A stretch of DNA of 62,848 nt, from NCBI GenBank assembly GCA_030429105.1, contig JAUIDE010000011.1, positions 1-62,848 of the forward strand. The letters are read 5' to 3'. The stretch comes from Alphaproteobacteria bacterium. Its GTDB lineage: Bacteria; Pseudomonadota; Alphaproteobacteria; Rhodobacterales; Rhodobacteraceae. The number at the start of each line of letters is the position of its first letter. Position 1 is the stretch's first letter. The position numbers were made by a program, and so were the translations under genes. Below the pieces are notes generated by a model. That model was not told the origin of the DNA, searched no databases, and saw only the letters and a program-made list of their open reading frames with translations. Positions 7,592 to 15,584 of the stretch are shown here, one piece after another.

Positions 7592-8436
7592 GCTCCGTCT
7601 TCTCGCCCTGGTATCGCTGGAGCGGGCGGCGCGACCCGGCCAACCATTGCTGCATCAACGTCGCGACCTACGGCCCCGGCGGGCGCTTCACGATGACCGA
7701 CCGGGGCCGCGCCGCGCTCCGCCTCTCCTCGCGGAAGTTCGAGGTCGGCCCCTCATCGATGCGATGGGACGGGGAGCGCCTGATCGTCGAGATCGACGAG
7801 ATCTCCACCCCGCACCTCACCCGCCTCCGCGGCCGCATCGTCCTCACCCCCTCCGCGATCACCGATGTGGAGCTGCCGCTGACGGCGGACGGCGCCCATG
7901 TCTGGCGCCCCTTCGCCCCCGTCGCGAAGATCGAGGTGGAGCTGGACCGCCCCGGCTGGACCTGGTCCGGCCACGGCTATCTCGACGCGAATTTCGGCAC
8001 GCGCGCGCTGGAGACCGATTTCTCGCACTGGTGCTGGGGCCGCTTCCCCACCGGCGCGGGCGGCGCCCTCGCCTTCTACGACGCGGAGATGCGGGACGGC
8101 TCCCGCTTCGACGCCGCCTTCGCCTTCGGGCCGGACGGCTCCGCCCGCGCCGTCGAAGCCCCGCCCCCGGTGCGCTTCGCCCGCTCGCTCTGGGCCGTGA
8201 AGCGGGAGACGCGGGCGGACCCGGGCTTCCGCCCACGGCAGGTCATGTCGATGCTGGAGGCGCCCTTCTACACCCGCGCCTTGGTGGAGACGGAGATCGG
8301 CGGCGAGCGCCTCACCGGCGTTCACGAGGCGCTGGATCTGGACCGTTTCCGCGGCCCGTGGCTCATGCCGATGCTGGCGATGCGCGTCCCCCGCCGCGCG
8401 GGCTGGACCTTCAGGCCGGGCGCGGAGACGGATTGA
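7201..8436 (+). CDS. crtC: Carotenoid 1,2-hydratase (hydroxyneurosporene synthase)
   Basis: Adds water across the 1,2 bond of neurosporene or lycopene ends. The conserved CrtC sequence begins near 7489 (FFDIHVGPDGYAWWYLDG) and continues through GFIGSVFSPWYRWSGRRDP, NHCCINVATYGPGGRFTM, LDANFGTRALETDFSHW and a C-terminal WTFRPGAETD. No ATG, GTG or TTG exists in this frame between 7201 and the ATG at 7693, which lies inside the conserved core. The coordinates use the ATG at 7201, which would overlap crtD by about 390 bp. The real start may be a rare codon nearer 7490-7580, or the product may arise from CrtD by a frame change. Its 3' end overlaps tspO. Confidence 0.85.
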   Translation: MQGPDLRNAGPLRADLLAGAGAGEPEQPTGFREALPRIGRLPLRAEPARGDGGLRAADGAEPYSGAISLRRGNASGRGGPDGRALRPARGRGDSGGPFFDIHVGPDGYAWWYLDGISDDGARAVSVIGFIGSVFSPWYRWSGRRDPANHCCINVATYGPGGRFTMTDRGRAALRLSSRKFEVGPSSMRWDGERLIVEIDEISTPHLTRLRGRIVLTPSAITDVELPLTADGAHVWRPFAPVAKIEVELDRPGWTWSGHGYLDANFGTRALETDFSHWCWGRFPTGAGGALAFYDAEMRDGSRFDAAFAFGPDGSARAVEAPPPVRFARSLWAVKRETRADPGFRPRQVMSMLEAPFYTRALVETEIGGERLTGVHEALDLDRFRGPWLMPMLAMRVPRRAGWTFRPGAETD

Positions 8437-8875
8437 GCCGCAGGACGGACCAGTTCAGCGCCCCCGCCACCGTGACCCAGAGCAGATAGGGCGCGATCAG
8501 CATTCCCGCGAGCGTGTCGAGCTGGAGAAACGTCCAGAGCGTCGCCGCCACCGCGAGCCAGAGGAAGCTCAGCACGATCATCCCCGCCATCATCTTCTTC
8601 AACCCGAAGAAGACCGGAGACCAGAGCGTGTTGAGCGCGATCTGCAACGCCCAGAACGCCATCGCGAGCGCCGATCCCTCCAGCGGCGCGACCATCGCCG
8701 CCGAGGCCGCGATGCAGACATAGAGGATCGACCAGGCGACGGGGAACAGCCAGTCCGGCGGCGTCCAGGAAGGCTTCGCGAGGTTGCGATACCAGTCCCC
8801 GGGCGAGAACATCGCGCCCGTGGAGCCCGCCGCGGCGCAGGCGGCGAAGAAGACCAGGAAGAGGAGCCAATCCAT
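8411..8875 (-). CDS. tspO: TspO/MBR family tryptophan-rich sensory protein
   Basis: Five-helix outer-membrane or envelope protein that binds tetrapyrroles and, in Rhodobacter, tunes photosynthesis gene expression. The protein is 154 residues. Family signatures include WYRNLAKPSWTPPDWLFPVA, LQIALNTLWSPVFFGL and ALNWSVLRLN, with five hydrophobic segments. It converges on crtC with a 26-bp overlap. crtC-tspO adjacency matches R. sphaeroides, but crtI and crtB do not follow here. It is the last gene of the argC-yihY-ccmE-phzF run, 6 bp after the PhzF-like gene. Confidence 0.95.
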   Translation of the reverse strand: MDWLLFLVFFAACAAAGSTGAMFSPGDWYRNLAKPSWTPPDWLFPVAWSILYVCIAASAAMVAPLEGSALAMAFWALQIALNTLWSPVFFGLKKMMAGMIVLSFLWLAVAATLWTFLQLDTLAGMLIAPYLLWVTVAGALNWSVLRLNPSPRPA

Positions 8876-8881
8876 CCGCGG

Positions 8882-9772
8882 TTATATAACCGTCTGCGCG
8901 GAAAAATCGACCTCGCCCTTCATCACCACGATCCCGGAGCCGCCGACCTTCACGCCCTCGATGGCCGAAGCCGCGCCAAGCACCTCGACAGAGGCGCGCC
9001 CGGGCCGCCCCATGTCATGCCCTTGCTCCGCCGTGAACCGCCGCCCGATCAGCCCCTCCGAAAAGAGAAGCGCCGCCATGCACCCGGTCGCCGACCCCGT
9101 GAAAGGGTCCTCCGGCGGAAAGGGCGGCGGCAGGAGGAGGCGGGAGAAGGTCTCCCCGTCCGCCGTCGCGCCCTTGGTGACGCAGAGGAACGGCTCCATG
9201 AAGTCCGCATCCTCCGCCGCCTTGAAGGCTTCGAGCGCCGCCGGGTCGAGCCGCGCCGCGCGCAGCGCGCCGAGCGAGCCGAGCCGGGTGACGAGGAAGG
9301 GCGACCCGGTGGAGACGGTCCGCGGCGTGCCCGCCACGTCGATCTCCTTCAATCCGTAGAGCGCGGCGATGGCCGCCGGATCATAGCTCCGCCCGAAAAC
9401 CGGCGCGGGCTGCGTCATCGTCACGAGCGCGGGGCGCCCCGGCCGGTCCTTCACCTCGATCGGCATCACACCCGCGCCGACCTCCAACGTGAAGGAGGAC
9501 GGCGCCGAGACGCGCCCCGCCGCGATCAGCGCCGTCACGGTCGCGACCGTCGGATGCCCGGCGAGCGGAATCTCCCCGGTCGGCATGTAATAGCGCGCGC
9601 CGAAATCCGCCTTCTCCGAGGAGACGACGAAGGCGCATTCGACGAGCCCCGTCTCCTTCGTGAAGGCGATGCGCTCCTCGACCGGGATCGCGTCCGCGTC
9701 GAAGACGACGGCGCAGGGGTTGCCCCCGAAGCGCGTCTCCGTGAAGGCGTCGATCCACCAGACAGGGTTCAA
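8882..9772 (-). CDS. PhzF family isomerase/epimerase
   Basis: The diaminopimelate-epimerase-fold family includes PhzF and many proteins of unknown substrate. The protein is 296 residues. Signatures are the N-terminal DAFTETRFGGNPCAVV, the ARYYMPTGEIPLAGHPT segment and the C-terminal PFPPEDPFTGSATGCMAALL. A conserved Glu follows the N-terminal block (KETGLVECAF). The TTG start overlaps the ccmE stop (TTGA). The substrate cannot be told from context, and a phenazine role is unlikely because no phz genes are present. Confidence 0.88.
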   Translation of the reverse strand: MNPVWWIDAFTETRFGGNPCAVVFDADAIPVEERIAFTKETGLVECAFVVSSEKADFGARYYMPTGEIPLAGHPTVATVTALIAAGRVSAPSSFTLEVGAGVMPIEVKDRPGRPALVTMTQPAPVFGRSYDPAAIAALYGLKEIDVAGTPRTVSTGSPFLVTRLGSLGALRAARLDPAALEAFKAAEDADFMEPFLCVTKGATADGETFSRLLLPPPFPPEDPFTGSATGCMAALLFSEGLIGRRFTAEQGHDMGRPGRASVEVLGAASAIEGVKVGGSGIVVMKGEVDFSAQTVI

Positions 9773-10200
9773 GAGCCGGTCCCCTGCGGCGCCTTCTCGT
9801 GGAGGTCGCGAATCTCCGCCGGCATGTATTTCTCGTCATGCTTGGCGAGCACCTCGGAGGCGATGAAGACGCCGTCCACCACCCGCCCGTCGGCAACGGC
9901 GCCCTGGCCCGCCTTGATGAGGTCCGGCAGCACGCCTTCGAACCGCACCTCGATCTCCGTCTCGAAATCGGTGAGGCGGAAGATGTTGAGCGCCCCCTTC
10001 TCGAGGCTCCCCTCCACGACCATCCCGCCGACCCTCAGCCGCTCCTCCGGCCCGCGCGGCTCCGCCGCAAGCTCCGAGGGCGTCACGAAAAAGGCGATCG
10101 TGTCCTGGAATGCGACGGAGACGAGCGCTGTCGCCCCCGCCATCAGAACGCCCCCTGCGGCGATCAGGGCCATGCGCCGCTTCTTCCGCGTCAACGCCAT
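9769..10200 (-). CDS. ccmE: Cytochrome c maturation heme chaperone CcmE
   Basis: Periplasmic, membrane-anchored protein that carries heme covalently to the CcmFH ligase. The protein is 143 residues. It has a basic N-terminus, one transmembrane anchor (about residues 10-30) and the heme-binding HxxxY motif with His121 and Tyr125 (LAKHDEKYMP). It starts 1 bp after the yihY stop region and overlaps the PhzF-like gene. ccmF, the usual neighbour, is absent here. Confidence 0.95.
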   Translation of the reverse strand: MALTRKKRRMALIAAGGVLMAGATALVSVAFQDTIAFFVTPSELAAEPRGPEERLRVGGMVVEGSLEKGALNIFRLTDFETEIEVRFEGVLPDLIKAGQGAVADGRVVDGVFIASEVLAKHDEKYMPAEIRDLHEKAPQGTGS

Positions 10201-10201
10201 G

Positions 10202-11023
10202 TCACGTCTCCTCCGTCCCGTCCGCGGCCAGCGCCGCGTTCACTTCCGCCCCGAATATCACAACTGCGCCCGTCAAATAGAAGAAGAGTAGCGTCACTAT
10301 GACGCCCGCGAATGCGCCATAGGTCACAGCATAATCCGGCGCGAAGGCGAGGTAGAGCGAAAAGCCGGAGGCGCCGGCGATCCAGAGCAGCGTGGCGACC
10401 GCCGCTCCGGGGAGGATCGCCCGCCATCCCGGTGCCCGGCTCGGCAGCCAGCGATAGAGGACCGAAAGGAAGAGCGCGAAGCCGCCGACCCCGATCAGAT
10501 AGCGGATCGGCCCGATCCCGCCCGGCGGCGTGAAGCCGGTCCACGCCTCCGCAAGCCGCAGCGCGAGCGGCGCGAGGATGATGACGAAGCCGAGCGCCGT
10601 GAAGGTCACCGCCGCCAGCAGCACGAAGCCGAGCGCCACCGCCCGGCGAAACAGGAAGCCGCGCGAGGCCGGCGCCTCATAGGCCCGGTCGAGCCCGACG
10701 CGCAGCGCCTCCACCGCGTTGGAGGCGACATAGATCGCGCCGAGCCCCGCAACGGTCAGCAGCCCGCCGCGGCTTTGCCCGATCACCTCGTCGAGCACGG
10801 GGAGCAACGTCTTCGCGATATGCTCCGGCGCGAGGTCCACCAGCGCGTCGAAGACGGCGCGGCTGTCCTCCGGGCCGATCAGGACGCCGGCGAGGCTGAA
10901 GAAGAAGATCGCGAAGGGAAAGAGCGAGAGGAAGACGGAATAGGCGATGAATCCCGCCATCGCGAAGCCGTCATGCGCGTCGAAGCGCCGATAGGCGGCG
11001 AGGGTGACACGCCACACGGTCAC
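10202..11023 (-). CDS. YihY/virulence factor BrkB family membrane protein
   Basis: Integral membrane protein of about six helices, function unknown (older RNase BN annotations are wrong). Family features are GFIAYSVFLSLFPFAIFFFS near the N-terminus and VTYGAFAGVIVTLLFFYLTG followed by FGAEVNA near the end. I chose GTG 11023, which gives a GTGA overlap with the argC stop and a 273-residue protein. An upstream start at 11086 would add 21 poorly conserved residues inside argC. Confidence 0.88.
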   Translation of the reverse strand: MTVWRVTLAAYRRFDAHDGFAMAGFIAYSVFLSLFPFAIFFFSLAGVLIGPEDSRAVFDALVDLAPEHIAKTLLPVLDEVIGQSRGGLLTVAGLGAIYVASNAVEALRVGLDRAYEAPASRGFLFRRAVALGFVLLAAVTFTALGFVIILAPLALRLAEAWTGFTPPGGIGPIRYLIGVGGFALFLSVLYRWLPSRAPGWRAILPGAAVATLLWIAGASGFSLYLAFAPDYAVTYGAFAGVIVTLLFFYLTGAVVIFGAEVNAALAADGTEET

Positions 11024-12054
11024 GGGAAGAGCGGCGCCGCCTCCAGCCCCGTCGTCTCCGGCAGGCCGAGAGCGATGTTCGCGCACTGGATCGCCTGACC
11101 GGAGGCGCCCTTCACGAGGTTGTCGAGCACGGAGACGATGATCGCCCGGCCCGGCCGCCGGTCCGCGAAGACAGCGATGCGGTTGAGGTTCGAGCCCCGC
11201 ACATGCCGCGTCTGCGGCGCGTCCGAGCCAAGGGGCAGCACGTCCACGAAGGGCTCCCCGGCATAGCGCGCGGCGAGCGTCTCATGCACCTTGAGCGCGT
11301 CGCCATGCACATAGATCGTGGCGAGGATGCCCCGGTTCGCCGGGATCAGATGCGGCGTGAAGCTGACGATGACAGGCCGCCCCGCCGCCTTCGAAAGCTC
11401 CTGGTCGAACTCCGCCGTGTGCCGGTGCTTGGCGACGTTGTAGGCGTCGATCCCCTCGGTGATCTCCGAATAGAGCTTCCGCTCGGAGGGCGCGCGGCCG
11501 GCGCCGGTGATCCCGGTCTTCGAATCGATCACGATATGGTCGGGGTCGATGACCTTCGCCTCCAGCAGCGGCACGAGCGGCAGGAGCGCGTTGATCGCGA
11601 AGCAGCCCGTTCCGGCGATGAGCCGCGCCGTCTTCATCTCCTCCCGATAGAATTCGGGGGCGCCATAGACGGCGATCTTCTGCAATTCGGGGGAAAGGTG
11701 CTTGCCGCCGTACCATTTCTCGAAGGTCGCGACATCCCTCAGCCGGAAGTCGGCGGAAAGGTCCACCACCTTCACCCGCTCCGGCACGCGCACGATCACC
11801 GCCTGCGCGGCGGCGTGCGGCATTGCGCAGAAGGCGAGGTCCACGCCCTTCCACTCGACCTCGTCCAGCGTCGTGAGCGCCGGGAGCGGCAGATGCGCGA
11901 GATGGGGGAAGACCTCCCCCATGCTCATTCCGGCCTTCCGGTCCGCCGTCATGGCGACGATCTCGAGCGTCGGATGGGAGTGGATCAGGCGCACGAGCTC
12001 CGCCCCGGTATAGCCGGAGGCGCCGAGGATGGCGGTCTTGTAGGTCTTCGTCAT
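11020..12054 (-). CDS. argC: N-acetyl-gamma-glutamyl-phosphate reductase
   Basis: NADPH-dependent third step of arginine synthesis. The protein is 344 residues. The Rossmann motif is AILGASGYTGAELVRLI near the N-terminus, and the catalytic Cys lies in IAGTGCFAINALLPL. The ATG at 12054 opens MTKTYKTAILGASG; the longer in-frame extension to 12126 has no family similarity I can see. It heads the five-gene minus-strand run ending in tspO. About 210 bp upstream of it are five phased 11-bp repeats. Confidence 0.95.
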   Translation of the reverse strand: MTKTYKTAILGASGYTGAELVRLIHSHPTLEIVAMTADRKAGMSMGEVFPHLAHLPLPALTTLDEVEWKGVDLAFCAMPHAAAQAVIVRVPERVKVVDLSADFRLRDVATFEKWYGGKHLSPELQKIAVYGAPEFYREEMKTARLIAGTGCFAINALLPLVPLLEAKVIDPDHIVIDSKTGITGAGRAPSERKLYSEITEGIDAYNVAKHRHTAEFDQELSKAAGRPVIVSFTPHLIPANRGILATIYVHGDALKVHETLAARYAGEPFVDVLPLGSDAPQTRHVRGSNLNRIAVFADRRPGRAIIVSVLDNLVKGASGQAIQCANIALGLPETTGLEAAPLFP

Positions 12055-12265
12055 GGCGAGGCTCACGCTGCGGTTGCGCGGCCTCTTACGCCATGAAGCC
12101 GGGGAAATCCACCGCGCGCCCTGCATCTGCGACCGCTTTCAGGCCGGGCGCGGCGTCGAATTCCGCCCGCGCAACAGGCTGCGTCCGCCCCCATCTTTCT
12201 CCGGTTCGCGAAGGGCGCCGCAGGGCAGGAACGGGCGCCATATTGTTGCTTTGGTCCGGACAAGT

Positions 12266-12320
12266 GTAATACGTTTGCAATATGCCTGTAATACGCTCGT
12301 AATACGCTTGTAATATCCGA
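12266..12320. repeat. Five tandem 11-bp repeats (GTAATACGCTT-type)
   Basis: Five contiguous 11-mers in perfect register: GTAATACGTTT, GCAATATGCCT, GTAATACGCTC, GTAATACGCTT, GTAATATCCGA. Each carries a GTA-N-TAC or related dyad, and the period equals about one helical turn. The block is AT-rich against the background. It sits in the 369-bp gap between the MFS gene and argC, which otherwise holds no convincing gene. It could bind a regulator cooperatively, probably for argC. Confidence 0.85.
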
Positions 12321-12423
12321 ACGGTGCCAATTTTCTGAACAGAGTCATATGGTTACTGACCCTGCCCGGGAAATTCGACCTTTCGCCCGGTTTTCCGCAA
12401 CAACCGTTGCGCCCGCGCGCTCC

Positions 12424-13629
12424 TCACGCCGCCGCCGGCCGCGCCCCTTCCCGGATCGGCAGGTGGATCAGCGCCGCGAAAAGCCCGAGCGCGACCGCGA
12501 GCCACCAGACGGCGCCATAGCCGCCCGTCATGTCGAAGAGCCGCCCGCCGAGCCAGGCGCCCGTGAAGCTGCCGATCTGGTGCCCGAGGAAGACGATGCC
12601 GACGAGCGTGGAAAGGAAGGTCAGCCCCTGCGTCTCCGCCACCAGCGCCGTCGTCAGCGGCACGGTGGAAAGCCAGAGCACGCCGATCGCGGCGGAGAAG
12701 ATGAAGACGCTCATGGGCGAGAGCGGCGCCAGCAGGAAGGCCGCGATCACCGCCGCGCGGGCGAGATAGATGCCGGAAAGGAGCCGCTTCTTCGACCAGA
12801 TCTGCCCCGACCATCCGGAAAGGAACGAGCCCGCGATGTTGAAGAGCCCGATCAGCGCGAGCGCCCAGCCGCCCACATAGGCGGCGAGCCCGGCGTCGAG
12901 GCAGAAGGCCGCGAGATGCGTCTGGATGAAAGCGACATGAAAGCCGCAGACGAAGAAGCCGAAGAAGAGGCAGGGAAAGCTCCGCTCCCCGATCGCCGCG
13001 GAAAGCGCCCGCCCGTAATCCGCCAGCCGCACCCCCGCGCCCCCGGGGCGGGAGACCCGGGAGATCACCGCCGCCGCGGGCGGGATCAGCAGGAAGAGCA
13101 GCGCCATCGCCGCCAGCGTCGGCCGCCAGCCGAAGCTCTCGATGGCGAAGATCGCCCCCGGCGCCGCGACGAACATGCCGAGCGAGGCGGAGGCCGTGCC
13201 GAGCCCCATGATCGTCCCCCGCCGCTGCGGCGTCACCGCCTTGCCGAGCGCCACGATCACGATGGGGAAGGAGGAGGCGCCCGTCCCCGCCCCGGCCAGC
13301 GCGCCGGCGAGGATGAAGATGTCGGGCGAATCCGTCATCGCCCGCAGCCCGAATCCCGCCGCCGCCATGAGCGCGCCGATGGCGATGGCCAGCGCGGCGC
13401 CGAACCGGTCCGCCGCCATGCCGGCAAGTGGCTGCGCGATCCCCCAGGCGAGGAGCTGGACGGCGACCGAAAGGGAAAAGATCTCCCGGCTCCAGCCGAG
13501 ATCCTCCGTCACCGGCCGCAGAAACACCCCGAAGCCGACCGAAAGGCCGAAGCCGAGGAAGGATATGAGGCACCCTGCCGCAATTGCGGCGGAAAGACCC
13601 GGCGTCCCGGTTTCGACCCTGGCGTTCAT
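12424..13629 (-). CDS. MFS transporter
   Basis: Major facilitator of 401 residues and about 12 transmembrane helices. The first half includes GCLISFLGFGLSVGFGVFLR, DLGWSREIFSLSVA and the loop-2/3 region GMAADRFGAALAIAIGALMA. It resembles oxalate/formate-antiporter-like and monocarboxylate transporters, but the substrate is unknown. The ATG at 13629 overlaps the MATE stop (ATGA), so both exporters are translated from one message and are probably controlled by the divergent HxlR regulator. Confidence 0.88.
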   Translation of the reverse strand: MNARVETGTPGLSAAIAAGCLISFLGFGLSVGFGVFLRPVTEDLGWSREIFSLSVAVQLLAWGIAQPLAGMAADRFGAALAIAIGALMAAAGFGLRAMTDSPDIFILAGALAGAGTGASSFPIVIVALGKAVTPQRRGTIMGLGTASASLGMFVAAPGAIFAIESFGWRPTLAAMALLFLLIPPAAAVISRVSRPGGAGVRLADYGRALSAAIGERSFPCLFFGFFVCGFHVAFIQTHLAAFCLDAGLAAYVGGWALALIGLFNIAGSFLSGWSGQIWSKKRLLSGIYLARAAVIAAFLLAPLSPMSVFIFSAAIGVLWLSTVPLTTALVAETQGLTFLSTLVGIVFLGHQIGSFTGAWLGGRLFDMTGGYGAVWWLAVALGLFAALIHLPIREGARPAAA

Positions 13630-15065
13630 CCCGTCTCCCCCATACGGCGCGCGACCGTCCGTCCGCCCCGCGGCGCAGTCAAGCCCCCGCCCCAGGCGCC
13701 GAGCCGGATCGCCGCCGCCGTCGCCGCGCCGAAGGCGGCCATGCCCGCCGCGACGCCAAGGAACACGCCCTCGACCCCGAAGCCGAAAGGCCCCGTCAGC
13801 GCCAGCGCCAGCCCGAAGGCGACCGCCATGCGCAGGAGGCCGGAGAGCACGGGCCAGAGCATCCGCCCCGCGCCCTGGCTCGCGAAATAGAGCGCGAGGC
13901 CGAGCCCGAAGAAGAAATAGAAGGGCGCCACGGTCCGGAGATAGGCCTCCCCCGCCGCCCAGGCCGCCTCCCCCCGGTCGAGGAAGAGCCCGAGCCAGAG
14001 CGAGGGAAAGGCGGCGACGAGCAGCCCGATCCCGCCCACCAGCGCCGCCGCGGCGAAGGCGCCCGTCCAGGCGACCCGCAGCGCGCGCGCCCGGTTCCCC
14101 GCGCCGATATTGGCCCCGACCATCGCGGTGAGCGCCGCCCCGATCCCGAACACGACCGGCACCATGAGGAATTCGAGCCGCGCGCCGAGCCCGTAGCCCG
14201 CCAGAGCCGCCTCCCCGAAGCGGGAGACGAGCGCGACCATCAGGATGATCGTCAGCACCGTCTGCACCGCGTTGAGCGAGGCGACGAGGCCGACGCGCAG
14301 GATGTCCGCGAAATCCCGCCAGGCGAGGGCGCCGGGCGCGCCGCGGAGCGGCAGCCCCGCCCGGCCCGAGAGGACGAGGAACAGCCCCACCGCCGCCCCG
14401 CCGGCATGGGCGATCACCGCCCCCGCCGCGATCCCCGCCATGCCGAAAGCCGGCAGCGGCCCGATCCCGAGCGCCAGCGCGCCGGAAATCGGGATTGAGC
14501 CGAGCGCGACGAAAAGAAGGATCAGCGAGGGCGCGCCCATGTTCCCCGTCCCCCGGATCACCGAGAGCGTGGCATGGCAGAGCCAGATCGCCGCCGCGCC
14601 CGCGAAATAGACCGTCGCATAGGCCATGCCCTCCGCCGCCGGCGCCGCCGCGCCGCCGCCGATCAGGAGGAAGAGCGGCCGCCCGAAGGCGAGCACGAGC
14701 AGGAGCGAGAGCGCGGCGAAGCCGAGCCCGATGATCCACGCGGCGAGCGCCGCCCGCCCGGCCCGCGCCGCGTCGCCCGCGCCGAGCGCACGGGCTACGG
14801 CGGCGGAGATCGCCCCGCCCATCGCCCCGGCTGAAAGCATCTGCGTCAGCATCACCAGCGGAAAGACGAGCGCGAGCCCGGCGAGGGCGGAGACGCCGGA
14901 AGCGGCGGCGAACCATCCCTCCGCGATGCTCGTCGCCGCCGAGACCATCATGGCGACGACATTCGGCGCCGCAAGCCGCGCCAGCGTCCCGCCAACCGGC
15001 CCTTCGAGCAGAAGCTTTGTGCGCGCCGCCCGCGCCGCCTCCGCCGTCCCCGCCGCCCTGGTCAT
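13626..15065 (-). CDS. MATE family efflux transporter
   Basis: Multidrug and toxin extrusion protein of 479 residues with 12 predicted helices. Recognisable parts are LARLAAPNVVAMMVSAATS near the N-terminus, ALSVIRGTGNMGAPSLILLF-type segments in the first repeat and TAMVGANIGAGNRARALRVA in the second. It starts with ATG 15065 next to two GTTCC-N5-GGAA inverted repeats shared with the divergent hxlR gene. The MFS gene overlaps its stop by 4 bp. Confidence 0.9.
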   Translation of the reverse strand: MTRAAGTAEAARAARTKLLLEGPVGGTLARLAAPNVVAMMVSAATSIAEGWFAAASGVSALAGLALVFPLVMLTQMLSAGAMGGAISAAVARALGAGDAARAGRAALAAWIIGLGFAALSLLLVLAFGRPLFLLIGGGAAAPAAEGMAYATVYFAGAAAIWLCHATLSVIRGTGNMGAPSLILLFVALGSIPISGALALGIGPLPAFGMAGIAAGAVIAHAGGAAVGLFLVLSGRAGLPLRGAPGALAWRDFADILRVGLVASLNAVQTVLTIILMVALVSRFGEAALAGYGLGARLEFLMVPVVFGIGAALTAMVGANIGAGNRARALRVAWTGAFAAAALVGGIGLLVAAFPSLWLGLFLDRGEAAWAAGEAYLRTVAPFYFFFGLGLALYFASQGAGRMLWPVLSGLLRMAVAFGLALALTGPFGFGVEGVFLGVAAGMAAFGAATAAAIRLGAWGGGLTAPRGGRTVARRMGETG

Positions 15066-15077
15066 CGCGAAGGCTCC

Positions 15078-15120
15078 GTTCCGTTTTGGAATTGACCAAC
15101 CCTCCGTTCCCTTTCGGAAC
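15078..15120. promoter_or_regulatory. Two inverted-repeat operators (GTTCC-N5-GGAAY)
   Basis: GTTCC-N5-GGAAT at 15078-15092 and GTTCC-N5-GGAAC at 15106-15120, with starts 28 bp apart, lie between the divergent MATE and HxlR genes. They are the obvious candidate binding sites for the HxlR protein. A TTGACC hexamer lies between them at 15092-15097. Confidence 0.6.
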
Positions 15121-15146
15121 CTGTCAAGCCCTGCTATCCTCCCCTC

Positions 15147-15581
15147 ATGCGCTGGTCCGAACTAGAGAACGAACCCTGCCCCGTCGCCCGCGGCCTCTCC
15201 GTGATCGGGGACCGCTGGACGATGCTGGTGCTGCGCGACCTCTTCCTCGGCTTCCGCCGGTTCGAGGAGATACAGTCCCGCCTCGGCTGCGCCCGGCATG
15301 TGCTGGCGGACCGGCTGAGAAAGCTGGAGGCCGCAGGCGCGGTGGAGCGCCGGCCCTATCAGGAACGCCCGGTCCGGCATGAATACCGGCTGACCGAGGC
15401 GGGCAAGGCGCTGCACCCGGTCATCGTCACGCTGATCGCTTGGGCGGAGGCCCATCGGCCCGCTGAAGGCGGCATCCGTCTCGTGGACCGGGAGACTGGC
15501 TCCCCTGTGCGCCCGGTGCTTGTCGACGAGACGACGGGCGCACGCATCACCCACCGAAGCGTGAGGGCGGAGCGACCCTGA
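15147..15581 (+). CDS. HxlR family transcriptional regulator
   Basis: Winged-helix regulator of 144 residues. The HxlR signature is CPVARGLSVIGDRWTMLVLR, RRFEEIQSRL, ARHVLADRLRKLEAAGAVER and EYRLTEAGKALHPVI, with one N-terminal Cys (Cys11) in the position used for redox or electrophile sensing in some members. It is divergent from the MATE-MFS exporter pair and likely represses them and itself through the paired inverted repeats upstream. Confidence 0.92.
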   Translation: MRWSELENEPCPVARGLSVIGDRWTMLVLRDLFLGFRRFEEIQSRLGCARHVLADRLRKLEAAGAVERRPYQERPVRHEYRLTEAGKALHPVIVTLIAWAEAHRPAEGGIRLVDRETGSPVRPVLVDETTGARITHRSVRAERP

Positions 15582-15584
15582 AGC

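Noticed and set aside
12063-12263. Short minus-strand frames upstream of argC
   Set aside because: No recognisable start signal or family, and they alternate between frames. I treat the gap as non-coding leader.
12424-15099. A single 891-codon minus-strand frame covering both exporters
   Set aside because: Its first half is the wrong frame of the MATE gene. The real MFS start is at 13629, overlapping the MATE stop by ATGA.
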